A program made the position numbers and the translations under genes. A stretch of 64,000 nt of DNA from Taxillus chinensis (taxonomy: Eukaryota > Streptophyta > Magnoliopsida > Santalales > Loranthaceae): positions 46,981,609 through 47,045,608 of the forward strand of contig CM042084.1 of assembly GCA_023512835.1 (NCBI GenBank), written 5' to 3'. Below the pieces are notes generated by a model, which worked only from the letters and a program-made list of their open reading frames with translations, had not been told where the DNA came from and searched no databases. This document shows, one piece after another, positions 10,800-22,400 of the stretch (within the stretch, counting starts at the first letter, position 1; each line of letters opens with the position of its first letter).

Positions 10800-13700
10800 T
10801 GCTTTTATGTACGTATTTACACCCGCTTCTTTTTAGGGCTTGAAGCTCATCACCTTTTCACATATTCTCCTGTGTTAAGTTTCGCAAGTTGTTTTTGTGC
10901 ATTAAGTTCAAGGAGATTACTGCATCATGGAAGTCTAACTATGGAGTGGCTTTATTTTTATTTTAGGGTTTTATAAACGAAAAGGAGTTTACATCTGTTT
11001 TACCTACTTTTTTTCACCTCTATGCCTGGGTAAACAGATAGGTGTATGGGACCTTTGGGTAGGATCTGCAAAAAGTTTTTTAGCTTTCAAGACCTTCAGT
11101 TGTTTATGAAGAAAACTAGTGGTGGTAAGGGTTCGGACTCGGGATTGAAGGGGCTTTTGCTTTGTAGTCCTATGATTTTCAAAATTATTGGTGTTAAATG
11201 CACAATAATATGTTGTTTTATTCTTTATGCAAGAGGCTTTATTTCTTTTCTATTTTTCATTTTTTTTTTTGCTTTTCCTTAATTCCCACGTAAAGATAAC
11301 TATGGGTTTGAAAAAAATATGTGTGATGATTTGAGCAGTGCATCTTACAATAGCTTTTGGAAAACGTGTTCTTCACACAATCACTTTGCATAAAGAAATG
11401 TGAAGGGAATAAGCTTTGTTTTTTGAAATTGTGGCGTCCAGTGAGCTGCGCTTGGGCTGCGCCCAGCATACTTTCTGCACAACTGTTGCAAGTTTGTGTC
11501 ATGCTTTGGGTCCTGAAACATTATTGATCGTCTTCTTTGAACCTTTTTTTTCTTTGCTTTATTTTTTGGCATTGCTGTCTGGGACACCGGACTCTTGGAT
11601 GGTACAGTTGGATTTATAAAGTTCGCAGCTTTAAAAAAAAAAATCTAGTCGCTCTACTTTAACCAATGATCTATATATAAAAGAACTTTTAAATATATAT
11701 GTCAATAAGTAATAATTTGTCCATTAATTAGTTTCTTTTGAATTTACAGAGTAATAATGTATTCTTTCTTAAGCAATAATATATATCGTTTGTTTATATC
11801 CTTTGTTTAAATTGTTGCAGTATGTGAGGTCAGCAATATGTAGGGGGATCTATTCTAATGCTACACTGCATTAATCGTGTCGACCCTTTTGGCGAGACTG
11901 TAGATAGTAACTTGTGATGCGTGCTCATTGTCATACAATAAATAAATATGCTGCTGCCTGATATACGATGAGAAAGGCATCGTTGTCCTAACTCTTTAAT
12001 ACATAGATGTTGTTCGCCAAGGACTTTTTCCTCTATCAGGCTTCTAGTTCAAATTATTTTACAGATTTAAGACCTTTCTGTGAAATTGCATGTGGAATCG
12101 TGGATGGTGAAAGGTTGTTTCATTATTATCTTTCTTCTTTTCTTTTCTTTTTTCTTCCCTTTTTGCGTGGATGTGTGGGTGGGTCTAAACTCTAATGAAG
12201 TGTGGGTACGTTACACCACCAAAATTACTAGGGAGGTGAGTGGTGGAACGCTTTTTTTTATTAAAAAAAACCATTCACACCACACATTTAACAGTTATTT
12301 TTGGGTTGCTGCTGTTTCTCGATTTTATTGGGGCCACAGTGGGCAGCGCAGAAAGAAATGTAAAGCAAGCAGGAGATTGGAAAGCTGATTAAGAGAAGCG
12401 TCATGAATGCACACGACTATGGCAAAATACGTGACGTGTTAACGCTGAACCATCTCTGCCCATGACCCATATCTTGTCTGCGATTCCTGATGCAGATGCA
12501 TATGTAACGCTGAATGCCTTTAATTAACAATTTTGTTTTTCTCTCTCTCCGAGCTTTATTACAGTTGAGCCGAGTCAACATCACCATTCATCTTTTTAAC
12601 CAGCTATGATCATCCGTTTTTTGGGCAATGACTTTTGGATGTGACTGCCTTAATTTTTTTTTTCACCACAGGCTTATTATTGACTAAAATGTAGTACAGT
12701 GGCGTCAACATGAGCCGCGTTGGAAATCGAATGGTGGTCCATCTTTCTTCAGTCCCTTTCCCATGGTCTCTTGGTCTTAGTCTTGCTTTGGATGTGAGCC
12801 GCCTACCACCATGCATGTCCCTCACAGTGCTTCCTCTGGAAATGACTTGGATCTGGTGTACATACCAAACCGTGTCCATGTCATGTTCCCTGATGTGTGC
12901 CACGAAGAGGACAGAAATTTACATCACAAAATATGGACCCTCTCCTAAAATGCGATAGCATACGATCCTGATGATGATCAAGAGGATACCCGTCTCCCTT
13001 GAGCCAACTGGCTTGCACATGAGTCTAGGGGGCTAAATTTGGGAACCACGGGTGTATGATTGGCCTTGGAGTCTCTTTGTGGACAATAAATAGACTCTTT
13101 AATGGTAATTTCGTTGGTTATTCGATACAAATTAATAAAAGTAATAGACACTCATAATAAAGTTTCATAATATAATGTTTTTAGTTATTAAGTTTGGTTT
13201 GTTTATTTTTCCACTTTTTATGATGTATAATTGTATACCGATTTTACAATTTACTTAGAACCGGTACGATTGAAGGCTTGTTATTTTACATGTCCGTAAT
13301 GCTTGGGAAATGCATTTTTTAAATAAATTAAAGCTGTGAGTTTTGTCCGACACTACTGACAAAAAGATGCCGTCTCATAGGGAAACTACATCCTTGGAAA
13401 ACACCCGTGGACCTTGGTTTTACTAACTTTATTTTGAAAACACCCTTGGTTGTAGCGTGTGAATCGAAGGTTGGAGACATTGAACATGGGGTGGCCCCAA
13501 TTAGTTGCAAGCTCTTTATTCTGAATCGGAGTAAAAAGCAAGGAGATGTGTGTGTGCGCGTCCAAGCCTCGGGTTTAATTGACCTGCGATGAATCGTACA
13601 GAGAAGCTTTGCAGTATCGTAGCGAAAAGCCGACTTTTGTAATGCGTACGCATTGTTAATTAAACTCAACTGCCAAAACATGTGTAGAGCTCTCTTTAAT

Positions 13701-13850
13701 GCATGTAGCCATTTCGTTAAAATCGCATTGGCGCTGTGAAAACCGAGAAAAATAAAAAGATCGATCGTTTGCCCCTTACCCAAGGTCAGACATGGTAATT
13801 TTGTTGTCATGAATATCTAGTAAGCAGACTGTGTCGGCTGTATTTATCAT
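10800..13850. other. Unique sequence without a recognised gene
   Basis: About 3 kb of ordinary base composition with poly-T and poly-A patches. The ORFs of 60-160 codons (for example 13,328-13,810 on the minus strand) show no domain, signal or family resemblance I recognise. The first part may be the tail of pri-miR166. TTGCAG at about 11,815-11,820 looks like a splice acceptor, but no matching donor is clear. Confidence 0.45.
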
Positions 13851-14157
13851 TGTTTGAAAATTCTAGTCCCAAACCTATGACTTGAGAAGGCATCATCAAT
13901 AGGAGGGTATTGGACTAATAAGTAGATGAATGGTTGACGACACCGAGCAAAGGGATAAGGAGGCCATTGAACGGATATATGCTCGTCTGGAATGCGATAA
14001 GGAGGGAGGATGTGTTTGGACAGTTTCTGCAGGCAGTTCTGTGTGTTTTTAGTTGTTGCTCGGTAAGGCTATAAGCCATGTTTGGTTATCAATAAGAAAT
14101 AAGAAGTTCTTTCTTTGATCTTCTATCTTTTCTTCAAGTTATTTTGATTTCTAACAT
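13851..14157 (+). mobile_element. Probable short copia 5' LTR
   Basis: About 307 bp starting TGTTTGAAA and ending TTTCTAACA, near-inverted termini typical of copia LTRs. It is followed directly by TTTGATATCAAAGTCTC, a decayed form of the TGGTATCAGAG primer site, and then by copia gag. The left boundary is chosen from the termini and gag spacing and is the less certain end. Confidence 0.55.
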
Positions 14158-14207
14158 TTGATATCAAAGTCTCAAACTTTGAAGCAACAGTCTTCTACGT
14201 TGCAGCC

Positions 14208-16116
14208 ATGACAAAGTACTTTGTACAGTCAGCAGTTTCAAAATTTGATGAGATTATGATCATTGAATGCTTACGGAAAACTTTTTACGTTCAAAGGAAT
14301 ATTGGGGCTTGGTGGAGAATGAGATTCCTATAACAGCAAGGAGCCTTACGGAGCATTGAAGATCAAAATTTGAAAAACTTGTAAGGGATAACAGCAAGCA
14401 ATAGCTAGATTGTTCATTCTTGGAGACAATCCTCAACAAGGATACAACAAAGAGCATATGGGACTCTTTCAAGCAAAAGTATCAAGGTACAACACGTGTA
14501 AATAGGGGTGATACACGGGCGGGTAGGGCCAGGTTGGCCCAGCCCGTATGGGTTTGTGCTTAAACGAGCTTAAGTCCGGCTAGCTTGCTTGTGGGCTGGC
14601 CCGTGAGTTGAGTCATTTTTAAAAATAAATTTAAAAACCTAATAATATCATAATTTTAAATACAAATTATTAAAAACCTAATTGTAAAAATATCAAAAAC
14701 CTAAACAATAACAAAAATTACAATAATCCATAATATTATTAAAGTTTGTAGGAACAATACAGATCCAAATCTATTAATGATTGGTGGGAGAAGAGACAAT
14801 AGATCCGTAGAGGGGGCATTGGGGACGAACCGCTAGTTGGGCGTCGAGAAGGATCGCATAGTTGTCGGCTAGGTGTCGGGGAGTGGACGATGGGGACGGG
14901 CTGCATAACTTCGGTCAGGCGTCGAGGGAGTGAGATAACTAGGCATTGGGGCAGCTAGATTGGGAGGAGGAGAACCGGAGAAAGACATGACGATTACGAT
15001 TCGTCGGAACCGTGATGATGTTGGTGAGATTTCAAACCGACCGCGACACCGATAGGTGAGGGGGGGGGAGCTGTCATCACTGCGACGCTGGCCTATGTTT
15101 AGGTTAGGGTTAGGGTTAGGGAAGGAATTAGAAAATAAGGTATTATATATATAGGGAATTATGCTTGTGGTGGGCTAGGCATTAGGCTATTAGACACTTG
15201 GGCTGAGTCTGGCTTACTTCCTGTTGGGCCGAATTAGGGTTGAATAGTAGCACACAGATTGGCCCGTAACCGTACAGGCCAAGCCCATTTAAACTGTGGC
15301 CTGCAGGCCATAATCCTTTTAGGCTCATTTTTAAATGGGGTTAAATTATTGAGCCCGCATGGCCCACAAGCTGCTAGCCCATTTAAAACCCCTATGTGTA
15401 AAGCATACTCACTTACAAACTCTTAAAAAAGATTTTGAAGTTCTACACTTGAAGACAAGGAAATCTGTAAGTGAGTATGTACTTTGCAAAACTCTTACCA
15501 TAGCCACCAAGATGAAAGCAAATGGTGATGATAAGGGAGTTGGTGATGTGGTTAAAATATTTTTGAGATTCGTCACTTCAAATTTTGATCATGTTGTGTG
15601 TACCATTAAGGAGTCTAAGGATATAGACACTTTAACTATTGATAAATTGCAGAGCAGCTTACTTGTACATAAACAGTGCATGAATTGTCATGAGGAAGAA
15701 GAAGAAGACGCTTTGAAGATTATTTATAAAGATCAAGTTCCCGGAGAAACTAGTTGTGGTCGTGGAAGTTTTAGAGCACAAGTACCAGGTAGACAAAGCT
15801 TTGACAAATCCACAGTGGAGTGCTACTACTATCATGAGCTTGGGCATTTTCAATGGGAATGTCCAAATAAGGAGAAAGAAGGTAATTACGTTCAAGCTCA
15901 AGAAGAGATACTACCGATGTCTATTGTTGATATGAACAAGGGAAATGAAGGTAATTACTCCAGATGTAGCAATCATATGTTTGGAAAGAAGGAATACTTC
16001 TCTAATTTTGATGGAATATTCAGAGATTTTGTAAAACTAGGTAATCATTCAAGTATGGCTATAATGGGAAAGGGATATGTACGACTACAAGTTAATGGAA
16101 GAGTCCAGATTAGTGT
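14208..16116 (+). pseudogene. Decayed copia gag with zinc knuckle, split by hAT element
   Basis: The part before the hAT insertion (14,208-14,502) reads in pieces as a copia gag N-terminus (motifs EYWGLVENEIP, ILNKDTTKSIWDSFKQKYQG) with stops. After the insertion the frame continues from 15,403 with LQTLKKDFEVLH, SNFDHVVCTI and IDTLTIDKLQSSLLVHKQ. Gag normally forms the particle that packages the RNA. The CCHC knuckle (about 15,820-15,862) reads CYYYHELGHFQWEC, so the second cysteine is replaced by tyrosine. The protease start that follows lacks its catalytic Asp-Ser-Gly (RCSNHMFGKKEYF). A Tat-like LTR cuts the element at 16,117, so no RT follows. It is a dead copy. Confidence 0.85.
14503..15394. 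mobile_element. Non-autonomous hAT element (892 bp)
   Basis: The termini are TAGGGGTG and the near-complement ACCCCTA. The ends are rich in GGGCTGGCCCG-type subterminal motifs, as is usual for plant hAT derivatives. It is flanked by CGTGTAAA (14,495-14,502) and TGTGTAAA (15,395-15,402), an 8-bp target duplication with a C-to-T change. The gag frame resumes exactly after one target copy is removed. There is no transposase ORF. It carries a short TTAGGG run at about 15,103-15,120. Confidence 0.9.
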
Positions 16117-17121
16117 TGTCATCACCCGTTTTTGACCGGGCTCGCATCGGCTTTTGTGAAAGGACTCCAATGCCGATTCATTCAGTTGATCCTAGAGTCA
16201 TCCCTGCACAAAGCTCGCACAAACTATGAAAGAAAAGAAAAACACAGAGTCGCCACCAAACAAATTAGAGGTGTGATTAGTCACCTAGAAAAAGAAAGGT
16301 CTATGGTTCCAGAGAATTAGGTTCAGGAGTCGGTTATGTATGGGGAAGGAAGAAAAACTCTCGCACCCTCATAACGCCCACAATTGGTATTTAGTCTTGA
16401 TCTATGGATGTTTGCTTGCATTATTCAAAAAGAAGTTACTTTTTTATATTTTAAATTTTCGGAAAAAGGCAGTTTTTGGATCTAGGCTTTAAATCAACCA
16501 AAAGAGATTTTAAAAGAAATAAAAGGGAATATTCTAATTTTAGAAAAAGAATATGGGATCTAGGCCCATGTGCTAGTATTGCATTTTTTGGAAAACAAAA
16601 GTAATTTTTTTTAGAAAAGAAAAACAAAAACATTTTGAATTCAAATATAGAAATACTGGCACAATTGATATTGGCCAAGGCAAACTAGGATATGAGCATC
16701 TAGGGCTCAACCCTCATGACCGCCCAGGCCTTGTTTTAATTTTTCTAGAAAATATGTTCTTTTGATTGTCCTTTTTTTTTTGAAGAAAAAAAGGAATGAG
16801 AGTTAAAAGGAAAACCGTTTCACTTCAAAACATTTGAGAAAAGAAGTTTTAACAGTTTGAATGTGAAGAAATTAAAGAGAAGAACCTGGGTGGTCTTTTT
16901 GGTGACTGAACTTGGAGATCTTCCTTGAAAAGTCTTCCTGAAAACAAAAAGGTTAGAAAGAAAAATGCAGCTTTTCTTCCTTGCTTTAAGCCTTCAGTCC
17001 CCACAATTTTAGTATGCTTCCTCCTTGATTTGGAATGTCCCCTTTAGCCGCTTGAAGACAAGAGCAATTTTGGATGCCTTTTTCCTTAGAAAATAAGTAT
17101 CTCTCTCTGAAAATTTCTGGG

Positions 17122-17162
<41 letters not shown>

Positions 17163-17455
17163 CCGAAATTCGCTTAGAAAGCTCTCTCCTCCAGAATAAA
17201 CTCTTTTGATACTTGATAATTGATGCCTTTAGAGGTTTACGGATAGCCTATTTATAGGCATTTTAGGGAGTATCCGTTGGCTAGGTATTAATTGCATTCT
17301 TATATTTCCAATAAGTCAAGTGGATGTCCCGAGACCTCATTATGGCTCCTTGTTCCCGCATCTAAAAATAAATTCTCAAATAAATAATTTTCTTGGAATT
17401 ATTTAAATCTCTCATTGTATCTGGACGTATTGGTAGGTAAGGGCTGAATGCATTT
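16117..17455 (-). mobile_element. Start of a second Tat-like LTR type
   Basis: It starts TGTCATCACCCG and soon carries AGAGTCGCCACCAA, then GTCGGTTATGTATGGGGAAGG, parallel to the Tat LTR at 23,607 but clearly diverged. It abuts the broken copia gag. Its far boundary is not seen, since the 1.3-kb macrorepeat follows from about 17,456 and may be part of the same LTR. A CT run lies at 17,121-17,160. No coding sequence is apparent. Confidence 0.55.
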
Positions 17456-18997
17456 TGGGGTGTATTAGTGCCGTTGGGAATTAATGGCTATGCGATCAGG
17501 AGTCACTTGTGATGCCCCGAGGATTTTATTCATTTAATTATGGCACCTCCCCGTCCCTATGCTCAAAATAGAGTCCCAAGGCATTGTTCGTATTTCATGC
17601 ACTTGAAAAAAGGATTTTTAGAGTCTCGATGCGTTGGAGCCACTTCCAGGCTAATAAAGGAGTTGTCTTTGGAGTTATTCCAGATCATTGATCAGGTTTG
17701 ACCTTCGGATTTGGGCTTATTCCATATCAGCGGGCTTATTCCGGATCATTGACCAAGTTTGACCACTGGATCTGGGCTTATTTCGGATCATTGACAAAGT
17801 TTGACCTACGGATCTGGGCTTATTCCGGATTAGTGGCCTTATTCCGCATCAGCGGGCTTATTTTGAATCATTAACTAGGTTTGACCTCTAGATCTGGGCT
17901 TATTCCAGATCATTGACCACGTTTGATCTCCGAATTTGGGCTTATTCTGTATCAGCGGGCTTATTCCGGATCATTGCCAACTTTGACCTTTGGATCTGGG
18001 CTTATTCCGTATTAGTGGGCTTATTCCGGATCATTGACCAAGTTTGACCTCCGGATTTGGGCTTATTCCGTATCAGCGGGCTTATTCCGGATCATTGACC
18101 AAGTTTGACCTCCTGGATCTGGGCTTATTCCATATTTTCATCCAAAGGAATCGCCAATTCGAATCTTCCAATGTCCTGAATTTCAAAGTTCTAGATTTTC
18201 CGAATTTTGTGTTTTAAAAAATCTGGATTTGGGCTCACTCGCGAGCTAGAAACTTCATTTGGGCTTCCTTGGGCCTCTCTTGTTCTTACTTGCTATGTAA
18301 GGAGAGTGTCTTTGTATATATACTGGGCGAAAGAGAAGCAAAACTGTCAATGTGGGACAACCATGCATATGAAGAACTAAAATTCATGGAAAATAAGATA
18401 GATTTCTGGGGCAACTTAAAAAATTGATAACTTTCTCCACAGAGCTCGGATTAAGGCCAAATTGGTATTATTTTGCTCAAAATTATGTTATTTATCTTCT
18501 CAAATTGGAATCACTCAAAAAAGATCATCCATTTAGGAGAAAAGTTGGAAATATCACACAGAGGTACACGACAAAGTGAGCATTCTATCGGTCAGATTCA
18601 AAAATTAATAGTTAATTGCACAGAACTCGGATTATCCTCAACCCAGTTGGAGATGATAGATAAAGATGTTATCTAACCAATGCATTTTTTTGGTGTATTA
18701 GCGCCTGTAATGACCCGTGTGTAAGACGTTAACCATAAACACCTTGGATGTTGGTGCACAAGTTTGAGGTAAGAGATGAGCCCAAGAGGGGACTTTTGGG
18801 AGGTGCATGTGACAAGTGATAACGTGCATTTATGCCCTAGGAAGATGCTATGCATATACAGGCGCTTTTAGCCTGTTGTCAAGTGTTGGAGAGTTATTTT
18901 GACCCAGTAAATGGCCTCAAATAATTGGCGTGCAAGAACAAAAGTTGCTTAGAATGAGGTCCTGTACCTACCACAGAAATTTCAGAGCATTTGGAGC

Positions 18998-19026
18998 TGC
19001 ACGTGAATTCACCCATTTCACGTGCA
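18998..19026. promoter_or_regulatory. LTR-B stem-loop 1 with paired G-boxes
   Basis: Arms TGCACGTGAA / TTCACGTGCA pair perfectly around a nine-base loop. Each arm carries CACGTG. Confidence 0.75.
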
Positions 19027-19098
19027 AGCATATTTTTGCTTCTCAGGCCTATACAAGATGCAAGGAGGCTTGGGGTGAAGTTTGAGTGCATTTGGAGC

Positions 19099-19126
19099 TG
19101 CACGCCAATTGGGGAATTGGCGTGCA
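19099..19126. promoter_or_regulatory. LTR-B stem-loop 2 (TGCACGCCAATT arms)
   Basis: Perfect 12-bp arms TGCACGCCAATT / AATTGGCGTGCA around GGGG. At the matching place LTR-A, C, D and E carry CACGTG-type arms, so both arms have changed together here. Confidence 0.75.
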
Positions 19127-19256
19127 AATTAGCGTGCAGACTTATTTTTGCATGGTTACCTTAGTTTTGTTATTCTAATCATCTTTTCCCAAAGGACCAT
19201 GTTGGAATTGTGGATATTTTGGTGTGTATGGATGTGGGAAGGTCATGGCTTGTTCC

Positions 19257-19335
19257 ATCAAAACTACGTCGTTTTGATCTTTGGGATTCACTTAATCAAA
19301 ACTACGTCGTTTTGATGTTGTGTTATCTATATAAA
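19257..19335 (+). promoter_or_regulatory. LTR-B core promoter: twin ACGT palindromes and TATA box
   Basis: Two identical 22-bp elements (19,257-19,278 and 19,295-19,316) have arms ATCAAAAC / GTTTTGAT around TACGTC. A TATATAAA box follows at 19,328-19,335, 11 bases after the second palindrome. A GA run lies at 19,390-19,421 in the presumed leader. Confidence 0.72.
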
Positions 19336-19387
19336 GAGGAGAAGCCCCTCTGTTTTAGGTTTAGGGTTTGTTGTTCCACCAGCCATC

Positions 19388-19424
<37 letters not shown>

Positions 19425-22400
19425 AGGAGAGCTCCTGATTGCTGCCGGGCGTCTTGCGTGGGTAATCGGTGTCTCGTGGGCGGACGGCGTTCGGCGTGGG
19501 AACAGAATATTGCTGTGTTGTTGCATTTTACTTGAGGTAGGAGTTCTGTTCTTCTTAAATCCTTCTCTGTCCTAGGGTTCTTGAGTAGAATTCAGTTTAT
19601 ACCTACTATTATATATATATAAATCCATATAGGTGTGATCTCCTATATGAATGTTGGCCTTCAATGGCATTTTGGTGTGATTTTGTTGTTGGGTGATCAG
19701 TGTATGTTACATGTTCGATGAAATGCCTGTGTGAATATTGCTAAATGTATATGCCTAGTACATGTTTGATAATATGTCTGTGTGGCTGGACTTGTGATTT
19801 GGTGTATGTAAGCATGCTGGGTGTTTGTTCTATTGCCTGAATGGCTGGGTTTGTGCACTTGTGAACGGGTGCACACCAAGTGTTTGGTTTTATGCTTGAG
19901 TGACCGTGGTGTATGTTGTGTGCATGACTGTGGTATCTGGCCTGAAGAGGCGGTTAAACCAGTGGCTTGAAGAGGCGGTTAAACTACTTTGCCTGAGAGG
20001 CGGTTAAATCAGTGGCCTGAAGAGACGGTTAAATTACTTGCTTGAGATGTGGTTTGTTAGCCAGTGTGGCTGGGGCTGGGGTTACGCCCGCTTGTGTGGA
20101 ATGTTTTATTTTCTTATTCCTACTGCCACATCACTACACCTGTGCACATGCATGTAGCCGCTAGGAACATGGGAAGGGTTGGGGAGACTTGATCCCTACT
20201 GAGCTGTGGTTGCTCACCCCTCCTACTGTGTTTGCTTTTTTTTTCCAGGGACTTACAGGCGTTAGGTGGATACACCAAGGTGGAAGACCATCTTCATTTT
20301 ATTATTCACTTCAGTGGTGTAATTTCTTAATTTATGTAACCCCAAGGGGGGAAATGTACTAAGGGAATTGAATTGTAGGAAGGAACATGGTTGGTTTGTG
20401 AACCTTAAATGTTTGAAATTAAATAAAGATGTGGCTTGTTTGATTTATTATAATTGTTAGTCTTGTTTGTGTGGCATCCAGTAATCCAACCCCGTTGCCC
20501 TCCGTGTGGGTGAATGGGGAGTCACGTACCTGTTTCCTCGGGTTGGAAATTCGGGGCGTGACAGCACCATTGGGAATTAATGGCTATACAGTCCCAAGGT
20601 CAACTGTGATGCCCTGAGGATTTTATTGATTTAATTATGGCACCTCCCCATCCCTATGCTCAAAAATGGAGTCCAAGGCAATGTTCGTAATTAATGCACT
20701 TCGAAAAAGGATTTTTAGAGTCTAGATGTGTTGGATGTGCTTCCAGGCTAATAGAGGAATTGTCTTTCGAGTTATTCCGGATCATTGATCATGTTTGACC
20801 TTCGGATTTGGGCTAATTCCATATCAGCGGGCTTATTTCGGCTCATTGACCAAGTTTGACCTCTGGATCAGCGGGCTTATTTCGGATCAGCGGGCTTATT
20901 CTGGATTATAGACCAAGTTTGATCTCCAAATCTGGGCTTATTCCGGATCATTGACCAGGTTTGACCTCCAGATCTGGCTTTTTCCGGATCATTGACCAAG
21001 TTTGACCTCTAGATCCTGGGCTTATGCCTGGATCATTGACCAAGTTTGACCTCCGAATCGAGCTTATTCCGTATCAGAGGGCTTATCCTAGATCATTGAC
21101 CAAGTTTGACCTCTGGATCTGGGGTTATTCCATATCAGCGGGCTTATTTCGGATCATTGACCAAGTTTGACCTCCGGATCTGGCTTATTCTGGATCAGTG
21201 GACTTATTTTGTATCATTGACGCAGTTCGACCTCCAGATATGGGTTTATTCCATATTATCGGGCTTATTCCAGATCATTGACCAACTTTGTTCTCCGGAT
21301 TTGGGCTTATTCTGGATTTTCAGCCTAAGGAATCCCCAATTCGAATCTTCCAATGTCCCGAATTTCAAAGTTTCAGATTTTCCGAATTTCATGTTTCAAA
21401 AAATCTGGATTTGGGCTCCCTTCTGAGCTAGAAACTTCACTTGGGCTTCCTTGGGCCTCTCTTGTTCTCACTTGCTGTATAAGGAGAGTGTCTTTGTATA
21501 TATACTGGGCGAAAGAGAAGCAAAACTGTCAATGTAGGACAATCATGCATATGAAGAACTAAAATTCATAGAAAATAAGATAGATTTCTGGGGCAACTTA
21601 AAAAATTGATAACTTTCTCCACAGAGCTCGGATTAAGGCCAAATTGGTCTTATTTTGCTCAAAATTATGTTATATATCTTCTAAAACTGGAATCCCTCAA
21701 AAAAGATCATCCATTTAGGAGAAAAGTTGGAAATATCACATAGAGGTGCATGGCAAAGTGAGCATTCTGCCCGTCAGATTCAAAAATTCATAGTTAATTG
21801 CACAGAACTCGGATTATCCTCAAATCAGTTGGAGATGATAGATAAAGATGTTATCTAACCAATGCATTTTTGGGTGTATTAGCGCCATTGGGAATTAATG
21901 GCTATACAGTCCCAGGGTCAACTGTGATGCCCCAAGGATTTTATTGATTTAATTATGGCACCTCCCCATCCCTATGCTAAAAAATGAAGTCCACGACAAT
22001 GTTCGTAATTAATGCACTTCAAAAATGGATTTTTAGAGTCTCGATGTGTTGGATGTGCTTCCAGGCTGATAAAGGAATTGTCTTTGGAGTTATTCCGGAT
22101 CATTGATCTTGTTTGACCTTTGAATTTGGGCTAATTCCATATCAGCGGGCTTATTTCAGATCATTAACCAAGTTTGACCTCCAGATCAGCGGGCTTATTT
22201 CGGATCAACGGGCTTATTCTGGATCATAGACCGAGTTTGATCTCCAAATCTGGGCTTATTCCGGATCATTGACCAGGTTTGACCTCCAGATCTGGGCTTT
22301 TTCCGGATCATTGACCAAGTTTGACCTTCAGATCCTGGGCTTATGCCGGATCATTGACTAAGTTTGACCTCCGAATCTGAGGTTATTCCGTATCAGCGGG

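Larger units (their letters stand above)
18706..20563 (+). mobile_element. Solo LTR, gypsy family (LTR-B)
   Basis: A 1,858-bp LTR starting TGTAATGACCCG and ending GGGGCGTGACA, flanked by GCGCC (18,701-18,705) and GCACC (20,564-20,568). The empty site is visible in neighbouring macrorepeat units (TATTAGCGCCATTGGG), which confirms a 5-bp target duplication. It has a full promoter layout (two stem-loops, two palindromes, TATA box, GA run). At about 19,930-20,040 there are roughly 30-bp repeats of GAAGAGGCGGTTAAACC type, where LTR-A has a different repeat. Confidence 0.93.

Noticed and set aside
13328..13810. 160-codon minus-strand ORF
   Set aside because: It is the longest ORF in the unique region, but shows no family resemblance and no splice or start context; treated as chance.
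14503..15394. Reading the TTAGGG run as an internal telomere
   Set aside because: Only about three units exist and they sit inside a hAT element with clear ends.
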